Under the pieces are notes generated by a model. It was not told the origin of the DNA. It did no database searches and saw only the letters and a list, made by a program, of their open reading frames with translations. Below are positions 45,830-55,444 of a DNA stretch of 64,000 bases, piece after piece (the stretch's first letter is position 1; each line of letters starts with the position of its first letter). Origin of the DNA: Lysobacter sp. Root916 (lineage in GTDB: Bacteria; Pseudomonadota; Gammaproteobacteria; Xanthomonadales; Xanthomonadaceae); contig NZ_LMJF01000016.1 of the NCBI RefSeq assembly GCF_001429785.1, positions 145,756-209,755 of the forward strand. Direction: 5' to 3'. A program made the position numbers and the translations under genes.

Positions 45830-46330
45830 TCAGGTGTTGGGGCGGTGCCCGTAGCTGAGCACGCGGGTGATCTGCCAGACCCCGTCCTTCAGCCGCCACA
45901 CGATCACGAAATCGGCGATGCCGTCGCAGCGACCGCTGTCGAACTGACAGAAGCGGTGCGAGCCCTGGGCGATCGCGCCGAAGTCCTTGATCGGGAATAC
46001 CTTGAGGCTGCCGGGTATCAGCTCGCGGCGGAAGTGGCCGCACACGTGTTTCTCGGTGTTGGCGAGCATGTCCTTGCGCGACCAGGTGACGCCGCCGTTG
46101 TCGTGATAGAACTCGACGCCTTCGTCGAAGTAGTCGGCGTGCTTCTGCAATTGCCCTGGTTTGTCGCAGGTGTTGAAGGCATCGAACACCGCGGCGTCCA
46201 AGGCCGAGACCGTGTCGAACAGCGGATCGGCGGCCGGCTGGGTCGCCGGCGCGGTGGTCGCGGACGCGGCGTATGCGCCCGGCGCCACGACCATGAGCGC
46301 GGCGGCGATCAGCGGGATGAGCTGGTTCAT
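45830..46330 (-). CDS. Secreted SnoaL/DUF4440-like protein
   Basis: A 166-residue protein with a signal peptide (PLIAAALMVVAPGAYA). The mature part has the NTF2-like cone-fold pattern of DUF4440: LFDTVSALDAAVFDAFNTC, HADYFDEGVEFYHDNGG, and the C-terminal FVIVWRLKDGVWQITRVLSY. Such proteins often bind small molecules and some have enzyme activity. Three Cys (NTCDKPG, HVCGHFR, RFCQFDSGRCD region) are in the mature part; odd for the family, possibly disulfide-bonded in the periplasm. Monocistronic, divergent from nothing nearby. Confidence 0.8.
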   Translation of the reverse strand: MNQLIPLIAAALMVVAPGAYAASATTAPATQPAADPLFDTVSALDAAVFDAFNTCDKPGQLQKHADYFDEGVEFYHDNGGVTWSRKDMLANTEKHVCGHFRRELIPGSLKVFPIKDFGAIAQGSHRFCQFDSGRCDGIADFVIVWRLKDGVWQITRVLSYGHRPNT

Positions 46331-46437
46331 GCGGGTCTCGTAAGGGGCGGATAGCTGGCGACCGCCCGACTATACGCAGCCCGCGCGCGGCCGCATCTGA
46401 CAAATGGCACACGGACCGAGGTCCGCAAGACAATGCG

Positions 46438-46463
46438 CGACGCCCCGATCGCTCGGGGCGTCG
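46438..46463. terminator. Hairpin between DUF4440-like and EF-hand genes
   Basis: CGACGCCCC and GGGGCGTCG pair in a stem with an eight-base loop (46438-46463). It lies downstream of the minus-strand EF-hand gene ending at 46518. On that strand only a weak T-containing stretch follows. Probably an intrinsic or Rho-assisted terminator. Confidence 0.55.
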
Positions 46464-46517
46464 CCATGCCGCGTGGGAGCGCGACGGACCGGATCGTTCC
46501 GGTCGCGCGCCTGCCGC

Positions 46518-47219
46518 TTACATCCGTCCTTCCAGTTCGCGCGGGCTCAGGTAACCGTCGCCGTCGACATCCAGCAGCAGGAAGTCGGCGGTCAGCGCCG
46601 CGTGGCCGCCGGCTTCGGCCCGGTTGATGCGGCCGTCGCGATCGCCGTCCAGGGCCGGGAAGTCGATGCGGTAGCCCACGCTGGCGCGCGATGCCGGCGG
46701 CGCGGTGGTGGCCTGAGCGGTGGCGTCGGCGGCGGCCTGCGCGCGCAGGCTGGCATCGGCGGCCGCGCTGCTGGCGTCGCGCGCAGCGAGCGCGGCCTGG
46801 CCCGCTTCGGCGGCGGCCGCGACCGGGTTGGCGCCGGTCTGCGCCGCGGTCTGCGCGGCTTGCGCTTCCTGCGCCGCGCTCACCGCGCGCTGCGCCGCGG
46901 TCTGGGCGTCGATCGAGGATTGCTTGGCTTGATAAGAGGTGGCCGCCGCGGTGGCCGCGCCGTGTTCGGTGACCGCGCCGGCTTTGCGCGCCGCGATCGC
47001 GGCTTGCGCGGCGGTTTGCGCGGCAGCGGCATCGTCGCGCGCATTGCGCGCATCGTCCACGGCGACCTTGGCGTCGGTGCTCGCATTGATCTGAGCGCCG
47101 ACCTTGGACTTGGCCTGCTGGGCCGCGGCCTGGGTGCTGATGCCGGTGGCGGCGATCGCCAGAGCCAGCAAGGTGATCCGACTCAGGGACGTGACGCGTT
47201 TGTAGGCATGCCTATTCAT
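46518..47219 (-). CDS. Exported Ala-rich coiled protein with C-terminal EF-hands
   Basis: A 233-residue protein with a signal peptide (ITLLALAIAATGISTQAAA). Residues about 45-170 are low-complexity and dominated by Ala with Gln, Asp and Ser in near-heptad spacing, probably a long helix. Two EF-hand loops end the protein: DGDRDGRINRAEA and DVDGDGYLSPREL, both with the D-x-D-x-D-G pattern needed for calcium. I know no close family; similar EF-hand proteins occur in Xanthomonadaceae. A hairpin follows downstream. A surface or periplasmic Ca2+-binding role is inferred. Confidence 0.78.
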   Translation of the reverse strand: MNRHAYKRVTSLSRITLLALAIAATGISTQAAAQQAKSKVGAQINASTDAKVAVDDARNARDDAAAAQTAAQAAIAARKAGAVTEHGAATAAATSYQAKQSSIDAQTAAQRAVSAAQEAQAAQTAAQTGANPVAAAAEAGQAALAARDASSAAADASLRAQAAADATAQATTAPPASRASVGYRIDFPALDGDRDGRINRAEAGGHAALTADFLLLDVDGDGYLSPRELEGRM

Positions 47220-47329
47220 CGTGACCTTCGTGCGGGTGGGGGAATGGCGACCCTAGACCCCACGCGGTCAATCCGATGTATACGAACGAAACGCCCGCTG
47301 AACGCGTCGATGCGCGATGAACGTGCGCC

Positions 47330-48400
47330 TCAGCGCGGGCGCGCGTACACGGTGATCTCTTCGCGATCGTGATACAGCTGGCGCGCGCGCACGATCAACG
47401 GCCGATGGGTCTGATGCTCGAACAGCTCCAGGCACACGCGGGTTTCTTCCCAGCGCTTCTTCATCGGCAGCTTGAGATTGAAGATGGTCTGCCGGCACCA
47501 GCCTTCGCGCAGCCAGGTCGCCATGCGTTCGGCGACGCGGCTGGGCTGCTCGACCATGTCGCAGACCATCCAGTCCACGGTGCGGCGCGGCTGCCATTGG
47601 AAACCGTCGGCGCGCAGGTGATCGACGCGGCCGCTGTCCAGCAAGGCCTGGCGCAAGGGGCCGTTGTCGACCGAGGTCACCTTCATGCCGTTGCGCATCA
47701 GCACCCAGGTCCAGCCGCCGGGCGCCGCACCGAGGTCGGCGGCCTGCATGTTGTCGCGCACCAGGCGCTCGCGCTCTTCGTCGTCCAGCAGGGTCAGCAG
47801 CGCTTCTTCCAGCTTCAACGCCGAACGGCTGGGCGCGTCGGGATGCATGCGCAGACGCGGGATGCCCAAGGGCCAGGGCGCGGCGTCGCGGGTATCGGCG
47901 ACCGCGACCATGGCGTGGTCGCCGTCGAGGAACACGATGTGCAGGCGCGGACGCTGCGTGTCGTCGCTGGCGGTGAGGCGGCCGGCCTTGCGCAGCGCGG
48001 GGCGCAGGGCGTTGCCGAAGCTGCGCGCCAGGCCGGCCAGCGGCTTGCCGGCGTCGGAATCGGGATGCTCCACCCACAACTCGCCGTACAGCGCGGGCAC
48101 CGCGCCGGCTGCGATCTGGGCGTCGAGCGCGGCCAGGATCGGGGTGATCCGATCGCGCGGATCCAGGCCGCGCAGGTCGGCGATGCGCAGCAGCTTCTGG
48201 CGCGCGAAGATCAGTTGCGACAGCGGCAGCGCGCGCGCCAAGGCGGCCGCGTCCTCGCACAGGAATTCGACGTAGCCGCTGCCGCGCTCGGTGCGCGCGT
48301 AGCCGGGGTGGCCGGCGATCGCCGCGCGCTCGTTGAGTTCGGCCGCCAGTTCGGGCTCGAAGCCGGCGCGGCACCAGCAGAACAGCGCTTGCTCAGTCAT
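47330..48400 (-). CDS. rlmM: 23S rRNA (cytidine-2498-2'-O)-methyltransferase RlmM
   Basis: A 356-residue enzyme that methylates the ribose of C2498 in 23S rRNA, acting on free rRNA before 50S assembly. It has an N-terminal THUMP-like domain (ALFCWCRAGFEPELAAEL) and a Rossmann SAM domain with ADLGAAPGGWTWVLMRNG, then VDWMVCDMVEQPSRVA with the catalytic acidic residue. The C-terminal segment is KLPMKKRWEETR. The ATG at 48400 gives the normal family start; an upstream ATG would run through repeat DNA. Downstream of the inverted repeat at 48421-48504. Confidence 0.95.
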   Translation of the reverse strand: MTEQALFCWCRAGFEPELAAELNERAAIAGHPGYARTERGSGYVEFLCEDAAALARALPLSQLIFARQKLLRIADLRGLDPRDRITPILAALDAQIAAGAVPALYGELWVEHPDSDAGKPLAGLARSFGNALRPALRKAGRLTASDDTQRPRLHIVFLDGDHAMVAVADTRDAAPWPLGIPRLRMHPDAPSRSALKLEEALLTLLDDEERERLVRDNMQAADLGAAPGGWTWVLMRNGMKVTSVDNGPLRQALLDSGRVDHLRADGFQWQPRRTVDWMVCDMVEQPSRVAERMATWLREGWCRQTIFNLKLPMKKRWEETRVCLELFEHQTHRPLIVRARQLYHDREEITVYARPR

Positions 48401-48420
48401 AAGGGCAGGAGTGGGCTTGG

Positions 48421-48504
48421 AGAAGTGAGGAGTGAGCAACGGCGAACGGGCGATGGAGACGGAGTCCCGAGCCAGCATACGGCCTTTACTCACTCCTCAC
48501 TTCT
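48421..48504. repeat. Inverted repeat with GTGAGGAGTGAG arms
   Basis: AGAAGTGAGGAGTGAGCAA (48421-48439) and TTACTCACTCCTCACTTCT (48486-48504) match at 18 of 19 bases. It lies between the deaminase and rlmM genes, both read on the minus strand. It belongs to the same sequence family as the GTGAGGAGTGAG tail of the DUF1287 gene near 29.6 kb. It may end the upstream operon before rlmM. Confidence 0.8.
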
Positions 48505-48522
48505 CTACGCTCACTTCTGGCT

Positions 48523-49095
48523 TCAATAAGCCACACCGCTCTCGCCATAACGCCGCAGCACGTCGCGGGCGGCGTCGCGGTGCAGGTCGCGGCGCACCGC
48601 GATGCCGCGGCGCTCGAGTTCGCCGATCCAGTCCGCCGGCAGCGGGCCTTCGTCGAACTCGGTCAGCGCCATCACGTCTTCGGAGCGCGCGCCGATCAGC
48701 AGGGTATCGATGCCGGCCCAGAAGCTGGCGCCGTAGCACATGCAGCAGGGCTGGGCCGAGGTCGCCAGGGTCATGGCGCCGGTCTCGTTGAGGCGGTAGC
48801 GGCCCAGCGCGGTCTGCGCGGTCATGAAGGCCATCATCTCGGCGTGCGCGACCGAACAGGTCTGCGGCACCACCCGGTTCACGCCCACGCCGATCACGCG
48901 GCCGTCGTGGTCGAACACCGCGGCGCCGAACGGGCCGCCGCTACCGACGTCGATATTGCGCCGCGACAGTTCCACCGCCAGGGCGACCTTGTCCTCGTCG
49001 CCGACATAGCGGCGCTCGCGATCGACCGCGCCATCGATCCAGTCGGGCAGCAGCAGCTCGACGCGGGCCTGCAAAGGGGCGTGGGCGGCGCTCAC
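48523..49095 (-). CDS. Nucleoside/guanine deaminase-like protein
   Basis: A 190-residue member of the cytidine-deaminase superfamily. Zn motifs are HAEMMAF (His and catalytic Glu) and PCCMCYGA (two Cys ligands). The preamble SGGPFGAAVFDHDGRVIGVG and the FWAGIDTLLIGARSEDVMAL segment resemble guanine deaminase GuaD and TadA-like proteins; the long C-terminal extension favours the former. Substrate not certain. The start is a GTG that overlaps the lipoprotein stop (GTGA); no upstream ATG is available in frame without running into the lipoprotein gene. Last of the glnS-lipoprotein-deaminase set. Confidence 0.85.
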   Translation of the reverse strand: MSAAHAPLQARVELLLPDWIDGAVDRERRYVGDEDKVALAVELSRRNIDVGSGGPFGAAVFDHDGRVIGVGVNRVVPQTCSVAHAEMMAFMTAQTALGRYRLNETGAMTLATSAQPCCMCYGASFWAGIDTLLIGARSEDVMALTEFDEGPLPADWIGELERRGIAVRRDLHRDAARDVLRRYGESGVAY

Positions 49096-49544
49096 ATCGG
49101 CACTCCCTGCTGGGCGGCGACGCCGCGGCATTGGCCCTGGACGCAGGCGCAGCCGGCGATCACCGGCGAGCCGCACATCGACATCTTGCCTTCCTTCGCG
49201 CACTGGGCCATCACCGCCGAGGGGTCGGCCGGGCTGCCGCGATTGACGCAGGCGTTGAATTGGCCGCAGCAGTTGCCGACGTTCTTGACCACGCAGTCGT
49301 TGTCGCTGGCGCAGCTCAGGTCCATCGCGATCGCCACCGGTTCCAGCGCCTCGGAATGCTGGCCCGGCGCCGGAAACTGCGGCGCGGGCGCGGCCGGTTC
49401 GGGCGCGGCCGTCGCTGCCGCGGGTGCGGCGGTGGGCGCGGCGGCGTCGGTTGCGGCCGCGGGCGCAGGCGCGGGCGAGGAGCACGCGGCCAGCAACGAC
49501 AGCAGCAGCGTGCCCAGCAACAATGCGAAGAGTCGGCGCGTCAT
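49092..49544 (-). CDS. Cys-rich lipoprotein, function unknown
   Basis: A 150-residue lipoprotein with lipobox LLAAC (Cys21), a Pro/Ala spacer (about 24-58) and a small Cys-rich domain with about 11 Cys: SCASDNDCVVKNVGNCCGQ, NACVNRG, AQCAKEG, MSMCGSP and AGCACVQGQCRG. The Cys pairs suggest a disulfide-knotted domain in the periplasm or at the surface. No role is known to me. It lies 4 bp after glnS and overlaps the deaminase gene by four bases, so the three are probably one transcript. Confidence 0.78.
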   Translation of the reverse strand: MTRRLFALLLGTLLLSLLAACSSPAPAPAAATDAAAPTAAPAAATAAPEPAAPAPQFPAPGQHSEALEPVAIAMDLSCASDNDCVVKNVGNCCGQFNACVNRGSPADPSAVMAQCAKEGKMSMCGSPVIAGCACVQGQCRGVAAQQGVPM

Positions 49545-49548
49545 GGCG

Positions 49549-51306
<1,758 letters not shown>

Positions 51307-51542
51307 GCGGCACTTGAAGGCAGGGGAGAACGCCCAGTTTAGCCGCTGGCGGGTTTTCCTGCCCTGACGGGACTGGCGCGGCTGGAACCGTGCCGTGGTT
51401 TTGGGTAGGCGCGGCGCGCACGGCGACCGCGTCTGCGGCCGCCATGCGGTCGCCGCTGGCGCTGCGCCTGCCCCGGAGCGGGCAGGGCCGGCGTATGCTG
51501 GCGACGGACCCGAATGGCCCGGTGGGCCGAAGGATCGCGACG

Positions 51543-51821
51543 ATGAAGGTCGTCTACGAAGCCGCCAATCTGATCGACGCGCACCTGGTGCGGCACGCCC
51601 TGGAAGCGGTCGAGATCCCGGTCTTCCTCAAAGGCGAGGCTCTGCTGGGCGGCGTCGGCGAATTGCCGGTGTTCGGCATGGTCCAGGTCTGCGTGCCGGA
51701 GGCGGCCTGGCCGCAGGCGCGCGACGTCGTCGAGCAGTTGTCGCTGGGCCAGGCGGCGCAGGCCGACGCCGCTCAGGACGACGAACCCGACCCCGGCGCG
51801 ATCGGCTGGCTGCCGGCCTGA
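51543..51821 (+). CDS. DUF2007 putative signal-transducing protein
   Basis: A 92-residue DUF2007 protein. The pattern KVVYEAANLIDAHLVRHALE, then GIPVFLKGE-like (here EIPVFLKGEALLGGVGELPV) and MVQVCVPEAAWPQARDVVEQ fits the family's ferredoxin-like small domain, which has no known function. An acidic tail (AAQDDEPDPGAIGWLPA) follows. The ATG at 51543 fits the family start; an upstream frame extension is mostly low-complexity. It lies 91 bp before apt with the same orientation. Confidence 0.85.
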   Translation: MKVVYEAANLIDAHLVRHALEAVEIPVFLKGEALLGGVGELPVFGMVQVCVPEAAWPQARDVVEQLSLGQAAQADAAQDDEPDPGAIGWLPA

Positions 51822-51912
51822 GCCGGCCGCGTTCGACGCCCGTTCCCGACTTACTCGGCGCCCGCGCAGGCCGGTGCCGGCATTTCCACGTTTTTTCTTC
51901 AGCAGGACCCGC

Positions 51913-52431
51913 ATGCAATCGATTCGATCCCTGATCCGCGACGTCGCCGATTTCCCCAAGCCGGGCATCGTGTTCCGCGACATCACGCCCCTGCTGGCCG
52001 ACGCCGGCGGTTTCGCGCGGTGCATCGACGCGCTGGCCGAGCCCTGGCAGGGCAGCGGCGTGCAGGCGGTGTGCGGGATCGAATCGCGCGGCTTCATCTT
52101 CGGCGCGGCGCTGGCGCAGAAGCTGCACGCCGGCTTCGTGCCGCTGCGCAAGCCCGGCAAGCTGCCGCCGCCGCTGGTGTCGGTGGACTACCAGCTCGAG
52201 TACGGCAGCGACCGCCTGCAGGCACGCAGCGATGCGCTGCGTCCGGGCGAGCGCGCCTTGATCGTCGACGACGTGCTCGCCACCGGCGGCACGCTCGACG
52301 CGGCGCGCAGCCTGGTCGAGCGCCTGGGCGGCGAACTGGTGGGCGCGAGCGTGCTGATCGAACTGGCGGACCTGGGCGGACGCGCGCGCTGGCAGGGGCC
52401 GGCGCGCTTGCATGCTTTGTTGAGTTATTGA
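51913..52431 (+). CDS. apt: Adenine phosphoribosyltransferase Apt
   Basis: A 172-residue purine-salvage enzyme that makes AMP from adenine and PRPP. Signatures: LIRDVADFPKPGIVFRDITP near the start, the catalytic loop SRGFIFGAALAQKL and PRPP motif ALIVDDVLATGGTLDAA. Length is standard. The ATG at 51913 was chosen over one 39 bp upstream because family proteins begin near IRSLIRDV. Followed by a long repeat-rich gap. Confidence 0.95.
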   Translation: MQSIRSLIRDVADFPKPGIVFRDITPLLADAGGFARCIDALAEPWQGSGVQAVCGIESRGFIFGAALAQKLHAGFVPLRKPGKLPPPLVSVDYQLEYGSDRLQARSDALRPGERALIVDDVLATGGTLDAARSLVERLGGELVGASVLIELADLGGRARWQGPARLHALLSY

Positions 52432-52595
52432 TTTCGCCTGCGCCTGCGCTGTGGCGACGCAGCCCGCTGTCGCGACGGTGGGCCTGGGGCACCTGACGAC
52501 TCGACCGCCCCGATAGGCCGCGACGAGCCGAAAGCGAGCCGCATCGTCGCGATCAGCGCAGAACCGCGACGATGCCGATTCGCGACCGACCGGCT

Positions 52596-52626
52596 CCCTT
52601 TCCCGCTTGCGCGGGATGGGGGAGGG
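52596..52626. repeat. CCCTTTCCCGC palindromic repeat, outer copy
   Basis: CCCTTTCCCGCTTGCGCGGG followed by ATGGGGGAGGG; a degenerate copy of the repeat at 52726-52761. Both are preceded by the same GACCGACCGGCT. Confidence 0.8.
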
Positions 52627-52648
52627 CTGCGCCACCGGCGCGAGTACC

Positions 52649-52711
52649 TCAAGGCTGGCCGCAGCGGTACTTATCCAGATTCACGAAACCGTTGCTCCGC
52701 CCGATCTCTTC
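52649..52711 (-). pseudogene. Duplicated 3' end fragment of the PNGase-like gene
   Basis: On the minus strand these 63 bases read as 20 codons plus a stop and encode EEIGRSNGFVNLDKYRCGQP. The true gene ends with HEIGQSNGFVDVDKYRCGQP, so 16 of 20 residues match, and the DNA is similar through the stop. There is no promoter, start codon or rest of the gene. It is a remnant of a tandem duplication that also copied the adjoining palindromic repeat. Confidence 0.85.
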
Positions 52712-52725
52712 GTGACCGACCGGCT

Positions 52726-52761
52726 CCCTCTCCCGCTTGCGGGAGAGGGTTGGGGTGAGGG
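52726..52761. repeat. CCCTCTCCCGC palindromic repeat, inner copy
   Basis: CCCTCTCCCGCTTGCGGGAG then AGGGTTGGGGTGAGGG: a near-perfect hairpin common between genes of this bacterial group. Lies 30 bp from the stop of the PNGase-like gene and may end its transcript. Confidence 0.85.
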
Positions 52762-52791
52762 CCGCGCCCACAGCGCGAACGTCTCGAACCC

Positions 52792-54441
52792 TCAAGGTTG
52801 CCCGCAGCGGTACTTGTCCACGTCGACGAAGCCATTGCTCTGACCGATCTCGTGGTCGTAGCACCCCTGGCTGCCGAAACGCTGATGCCGTTGCGTCGAA
52901 TGGCCCACCGCATGGCGCTGATCGCGCGGCACGCCGTAGTTCCAACCGGCCTCGCCGTCGAAGCGGTTGCGCTTGACCTGCGCCAGCGGCGTCGTGCCCG
53001 GCGCCGGCGTCTGCAGGGCGTTGGCGTCGTCGTAGATCTTGAGCCGCGTAGTCACCCGATAGTGGTCCTCGACCGGCTCGAAGCTGAGCAGGCCGTCGAA
53101 GCCGAAGCTCTGCGAGTTCACCGCCAGCGAGGGCAGGCCGCCGCCGATGCGGGTCACGGTTTCGGTGTCGTCCCAATCGCCCTCGACGCCGTCGTGGTAC
53201 TCGCCCTCGTCCCACAGGTGCAGATTGCGATTGCCGACGATGCGGTCGACGTGGGTGATCACGCGGCCCTGGGAGGTCTCCAGCCAGCCGCTCGCGCGCA
53301 GGCGATGACCACCGCGGGTGTCGACCTGATGGCGACCGTCGGGCAGGGTCGAATAGGCCGGATCGTTGGCCAGCGCGGTGAGTTCGTAGCTGAGCAGGCC
53401 GCCACGGGTGACCGCGCGGCGCGGATCGCGCCAGACCTGCAGATTGGGTTGCAGGGTCCAGCCGGACGCACCGTCGGGCAGATTGGCCACGCGGAAGCGC
53501 AGCTCGTGCGGGCGGCCGTCGTTGACCAGGCCGATGTAGGGCGTGAGGTCGTAGCGGATCGGTTCGATGTTGAACGCGCGCGGCGCCGGCATCACGTACC
53601 ACAGGAAGGGATTGGACCAGCCGCCGGTGTAGATGTGCGGGTAGGGCATGGCGATGCCGGCGACGCGGCCGTCGATCAGCACCTGCACTTCGCGATACGG
53701 CCCGTTCTGCGCCGGACAGGAATAGTCGGCCTGCGGCGGCGCGGTGAAGTACCAGAACTCCTCGCAACCGCCGCCGGAGCCGGTGGCGTACACCTCGGCG
53801 ACCCAGCGCTGCGCGTTCGCGGGCAGGGCGATGTCGCCGATCAGATCGGCGCCGTCGCGACGTTCGCCGGTCAGCGCGACGACGCTGTCGGCGGCGGCCA
53901 CGGCCGGATGGCGGCGGTCGGCGTTGTAGAACGTCACCCGTGCCTTGATGTGGATCACGCCGGTGTAGGTCTCGTTGACCACGTTGCCCAGATACATGCG
54001 CACCTGCTGCGGCGAGCGCAGCAGACTGGCGTAGGCGCTGATGTCCTTCTCCACGTGCCACTGGATGCCTTCGCGCGAAGGCTCCGGGGTGCTGGTGGAG
54101 AACACCGTCATGCCGCCGATCTGCAGATAGCCCAGGCGGTCGTACTGCACGCCCTTGACCGCGCCGTCGATCTCCAGCACGACCTTGTTCCAGGGGCCGG
54201 GACAGGCGGCCGGCGGCGCGATCTGGCCGTAGTGCCAATCGAAGTCGGCGAAATGGGTGTCGAGGATCTCGACCGTGCAATGCGCGGTCGGCGGGCGCGC
54301 GACCGCGGGGTCGGCGGTGCGCGGGTCGTCCCAATCGCCGCCGAACTCGTCGGCGGCCAAAGCCGGCGCGGCGCTCAGCAGCAGGCCTGCGGACAGCAGG
54401 GTGGTGGCGCACCAGGCGCGCAAGCTCGCGTTCGCATGCAT
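52792..54441 (-). CDS. Secreted peptide:N-glycosidase (PNGase A-like)
   Basis: A 549-residue exported protein (signal peptide to about AAPALA) of the PNGase A family (peptide-N4-(N-acetyl-beta-glucosaminyl)asparagine amidase A). Family segments: TVEILDTHFADFDWHYGQIA near the start, WNKVVLEIDGAVKGVQYDRL, YLGNVVNETYTGVIHIKARV, EVQVLIDGRVAGIAMPYPHI then YTGGWSNPFLWYVM, and RYDLTPYIGLVNDG. These enzymes release N-glycans from glycoproteins. The plant enzyme is best known; bacterial members exist in soil species. For Lysobacter, a micropredator of fungi and nematodes, access to eukaryotic glycoproteins is a plausible role (inference). The 3' end has a tandem duplicate just downstream. Confidence 0.88.
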   Translation of the reverse strand: MHANASLRAWCATTLLSAGLLLSAAPALAADEFGGDWDDPRTADPAVARPPTAHCTVEILDTHFADFDWHYGQIAPPAACPGPWNKVVLEIDGAVKGVQYDRLGYLQIGGMTVFSTSTPEPSREGIQWHVEKDISAYASLLRSPQQVRMYLGNVVNETYTGVIHIKARVTFYNADRRHPAVAAADSVVALTGERRDGADLIGDIALPANAQRWVAEVYATGSGGGCEEFWYFTAPPQADYSCPAQNGPYREVQVLIDGRVAGIAMPYPHIYTGGWSNPFLWYVMPAPRAFNIEPIRYDLTPYIGLVNDGRPHELRFRVANLPDGASGWTLQPNLQVWRDPRRAVTRGGLLSYELTALANDPAYSTLPDGRHQVDTRGGHRLRASGWLETSQGRVITHVDRIVGNRNLHLWDEGEYHDGVEGDWDDTETVTRIGGGLPSLAVNSQSFGFDGLLSFEPVEDHYRVTTRLKIYDDANALQTPAPGTTPLAQVKRNRFDGEAGWNYGVPRDQRHAVGHSTQRHQRFGSQGCYDHEIGQSNGFVDVDKYRCGQP

Positions 54442-54486
54442 TCGGGTCGGTTCCTTCGATGGCGGGAGATTCCTCGCCTCGGTCGC

Positions 54487-54506
54487 GATGCCGCCGGGGC
54501 GGCATC
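54487..54506. other. Perfect 9-bp hairpin in the PNGase leader
   Basis: GATGCCGCC and GGCGGCATC pair with a two-base loop, 46 bp upstream of the PNGase-like start. The 285-bp gap to msrA holds no gene. The hairpin could be an operator or a leader structure; nothing in the sequence decides between them. Confidence 0.4.
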
Positions 54507-54726
54507 CCCCTGCGGACCGGGCGGCGTCCGCCGAGCATCCTGCGATGGCGCGCGACGGACCGCGAACGCGGTCTCGGTTCGGGCGATGGGCGCGCGATCG
54601 CCAGCGCGAGTCGCCATTCCGGGCGGGCAAGGCGCGCGCCGGCAGCGCCCGCAAACCCTTGAAATTACGGGCCCGGCGCCGCATTTCTGAGCCACGGATT
54701 TCCCCGTGATCGCACCGGAGTCGGAC

Positions 54727-55386
54727 ATGCTGGGTATCGGCGCCAACAAACAACGTCTTCCGCAACCGCAGGACGCGCTGCCCGGCCGCAACCAGCCTTT
54801 GCCCTTGCACGACGCCCACTACGTGCACGGCCGCCCGCTGCGCGGCGGCCCCGATGCGTTCGCCGGCTTGGCCCAGGTGCAGTTCGGCATGGGCTGCTTC
54901 TGGGGCGCCGAGCGCAAGTTCTGGACCTTGCCGGGCGTGGTCACCACCGCGGTCGGCTATTCCGGCGGTTACACGGCCAACCCCACCTACCGCGAAGTCT
55001 GCAGCGGCCAGACCGGCCACACCGAGGCGGTGCTGGTGGTCTACGATCCCGCCCAGGTCTCGTTCGACGCGCTGTTGCAGACCTTCTGGGAGAACCACGA
55101 CCCGACCCAGGGCATGCGCCAGGGCAACGATGTCGGCACCCAATACCGCTCGGCGATCTATTGCAGCGACGAGGATCAGTACCGCGCCGCGTTGGCCAGC
55201 CGCGACGCCTTCCAGGCGCGCCTGCGCGAAGCCGGTTACGGCGAGATCAGCACCGAGATCGCATTCCCGGCGCCGACCTTCTACTACGCCGAAGACGAGC
55301 ACCAGCAGTACCTGGCCAAGAACCCGACGGGCTACTGCGGTTTGGGCGGCACCGGCGTGAGCTGCCCGATCGGCGTGGGCGCCTAA
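54727..55386 (+). CDS. msrA: Peptide-methionine (S)-S-oxide reductase MsrA
   Basis: A 219-residue methionine sulfoxide reductase. The catalytic Cys lies in [13 protein letters not shown]; resolving Cys residues are at the C-terminus (GYCGLGG and SCPIGVGA), as in E. coli MsrA. The middle contains [21 protein letters not shown]. The 45-residue N-terminal extension (before [10 protein letters not shown]) matches the longer gammaproteobacterial form. The ATG at 54727 has GGAG upstream. It sits next to oxyR/ahpC, forming an oxidative-damage neighbourhood. Confidence 0.96.
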   Translation: MLGIGANKQRLPQPQDALPGRNQPLPLHDAHYVHGRPLRGGPDAFAGLAQVQFGMGCFWGAERKFWTLPGVVTTAVGYSGGYTANPTYREVCSGQTGHTEAVLVVYDPAQVSFDALLQTFWENHDPTQGMRQGNDVGTQYRSAIYCSDEDQYRAALASRDAFQARLREAGYGEISTEIAFPAPTFYYAEDEHQQYLAKNPTGYCGLGGTGVSCPIGVGA

Positions 55387-55444
55387 GCAGGCGACGTTCG
55401 CTGCGTGGGCCGCGCTAGCGCGCGCAGCCCGCGCGATGCCGGCC

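Larger units (their letters stand above)
52432..52791. other. 360-bp repeat region after apt
   Basis: No intact gene. It holds a decayed REP-like stretch (52525-52545, AGCGAGCCGCATC), then two units of about 130-143 bp. Each unit is a palindromic CCCTxTCCCGC repeat, a spacer, and a copy of the end of the PNGase-like gene. The outer unit (from about 52584) ends in the pseudogene fragment at 52649-52711. The inner unit (from about 52714) leads into the real gene end at 52792. Confidence 0.8.

Noticed and set aside
52798-54690. 630-codon plus-strand frame opposite the PNGase-like gene
   Set aside because: No domain, and it lacks the start and export features that the minus-strand gene has.
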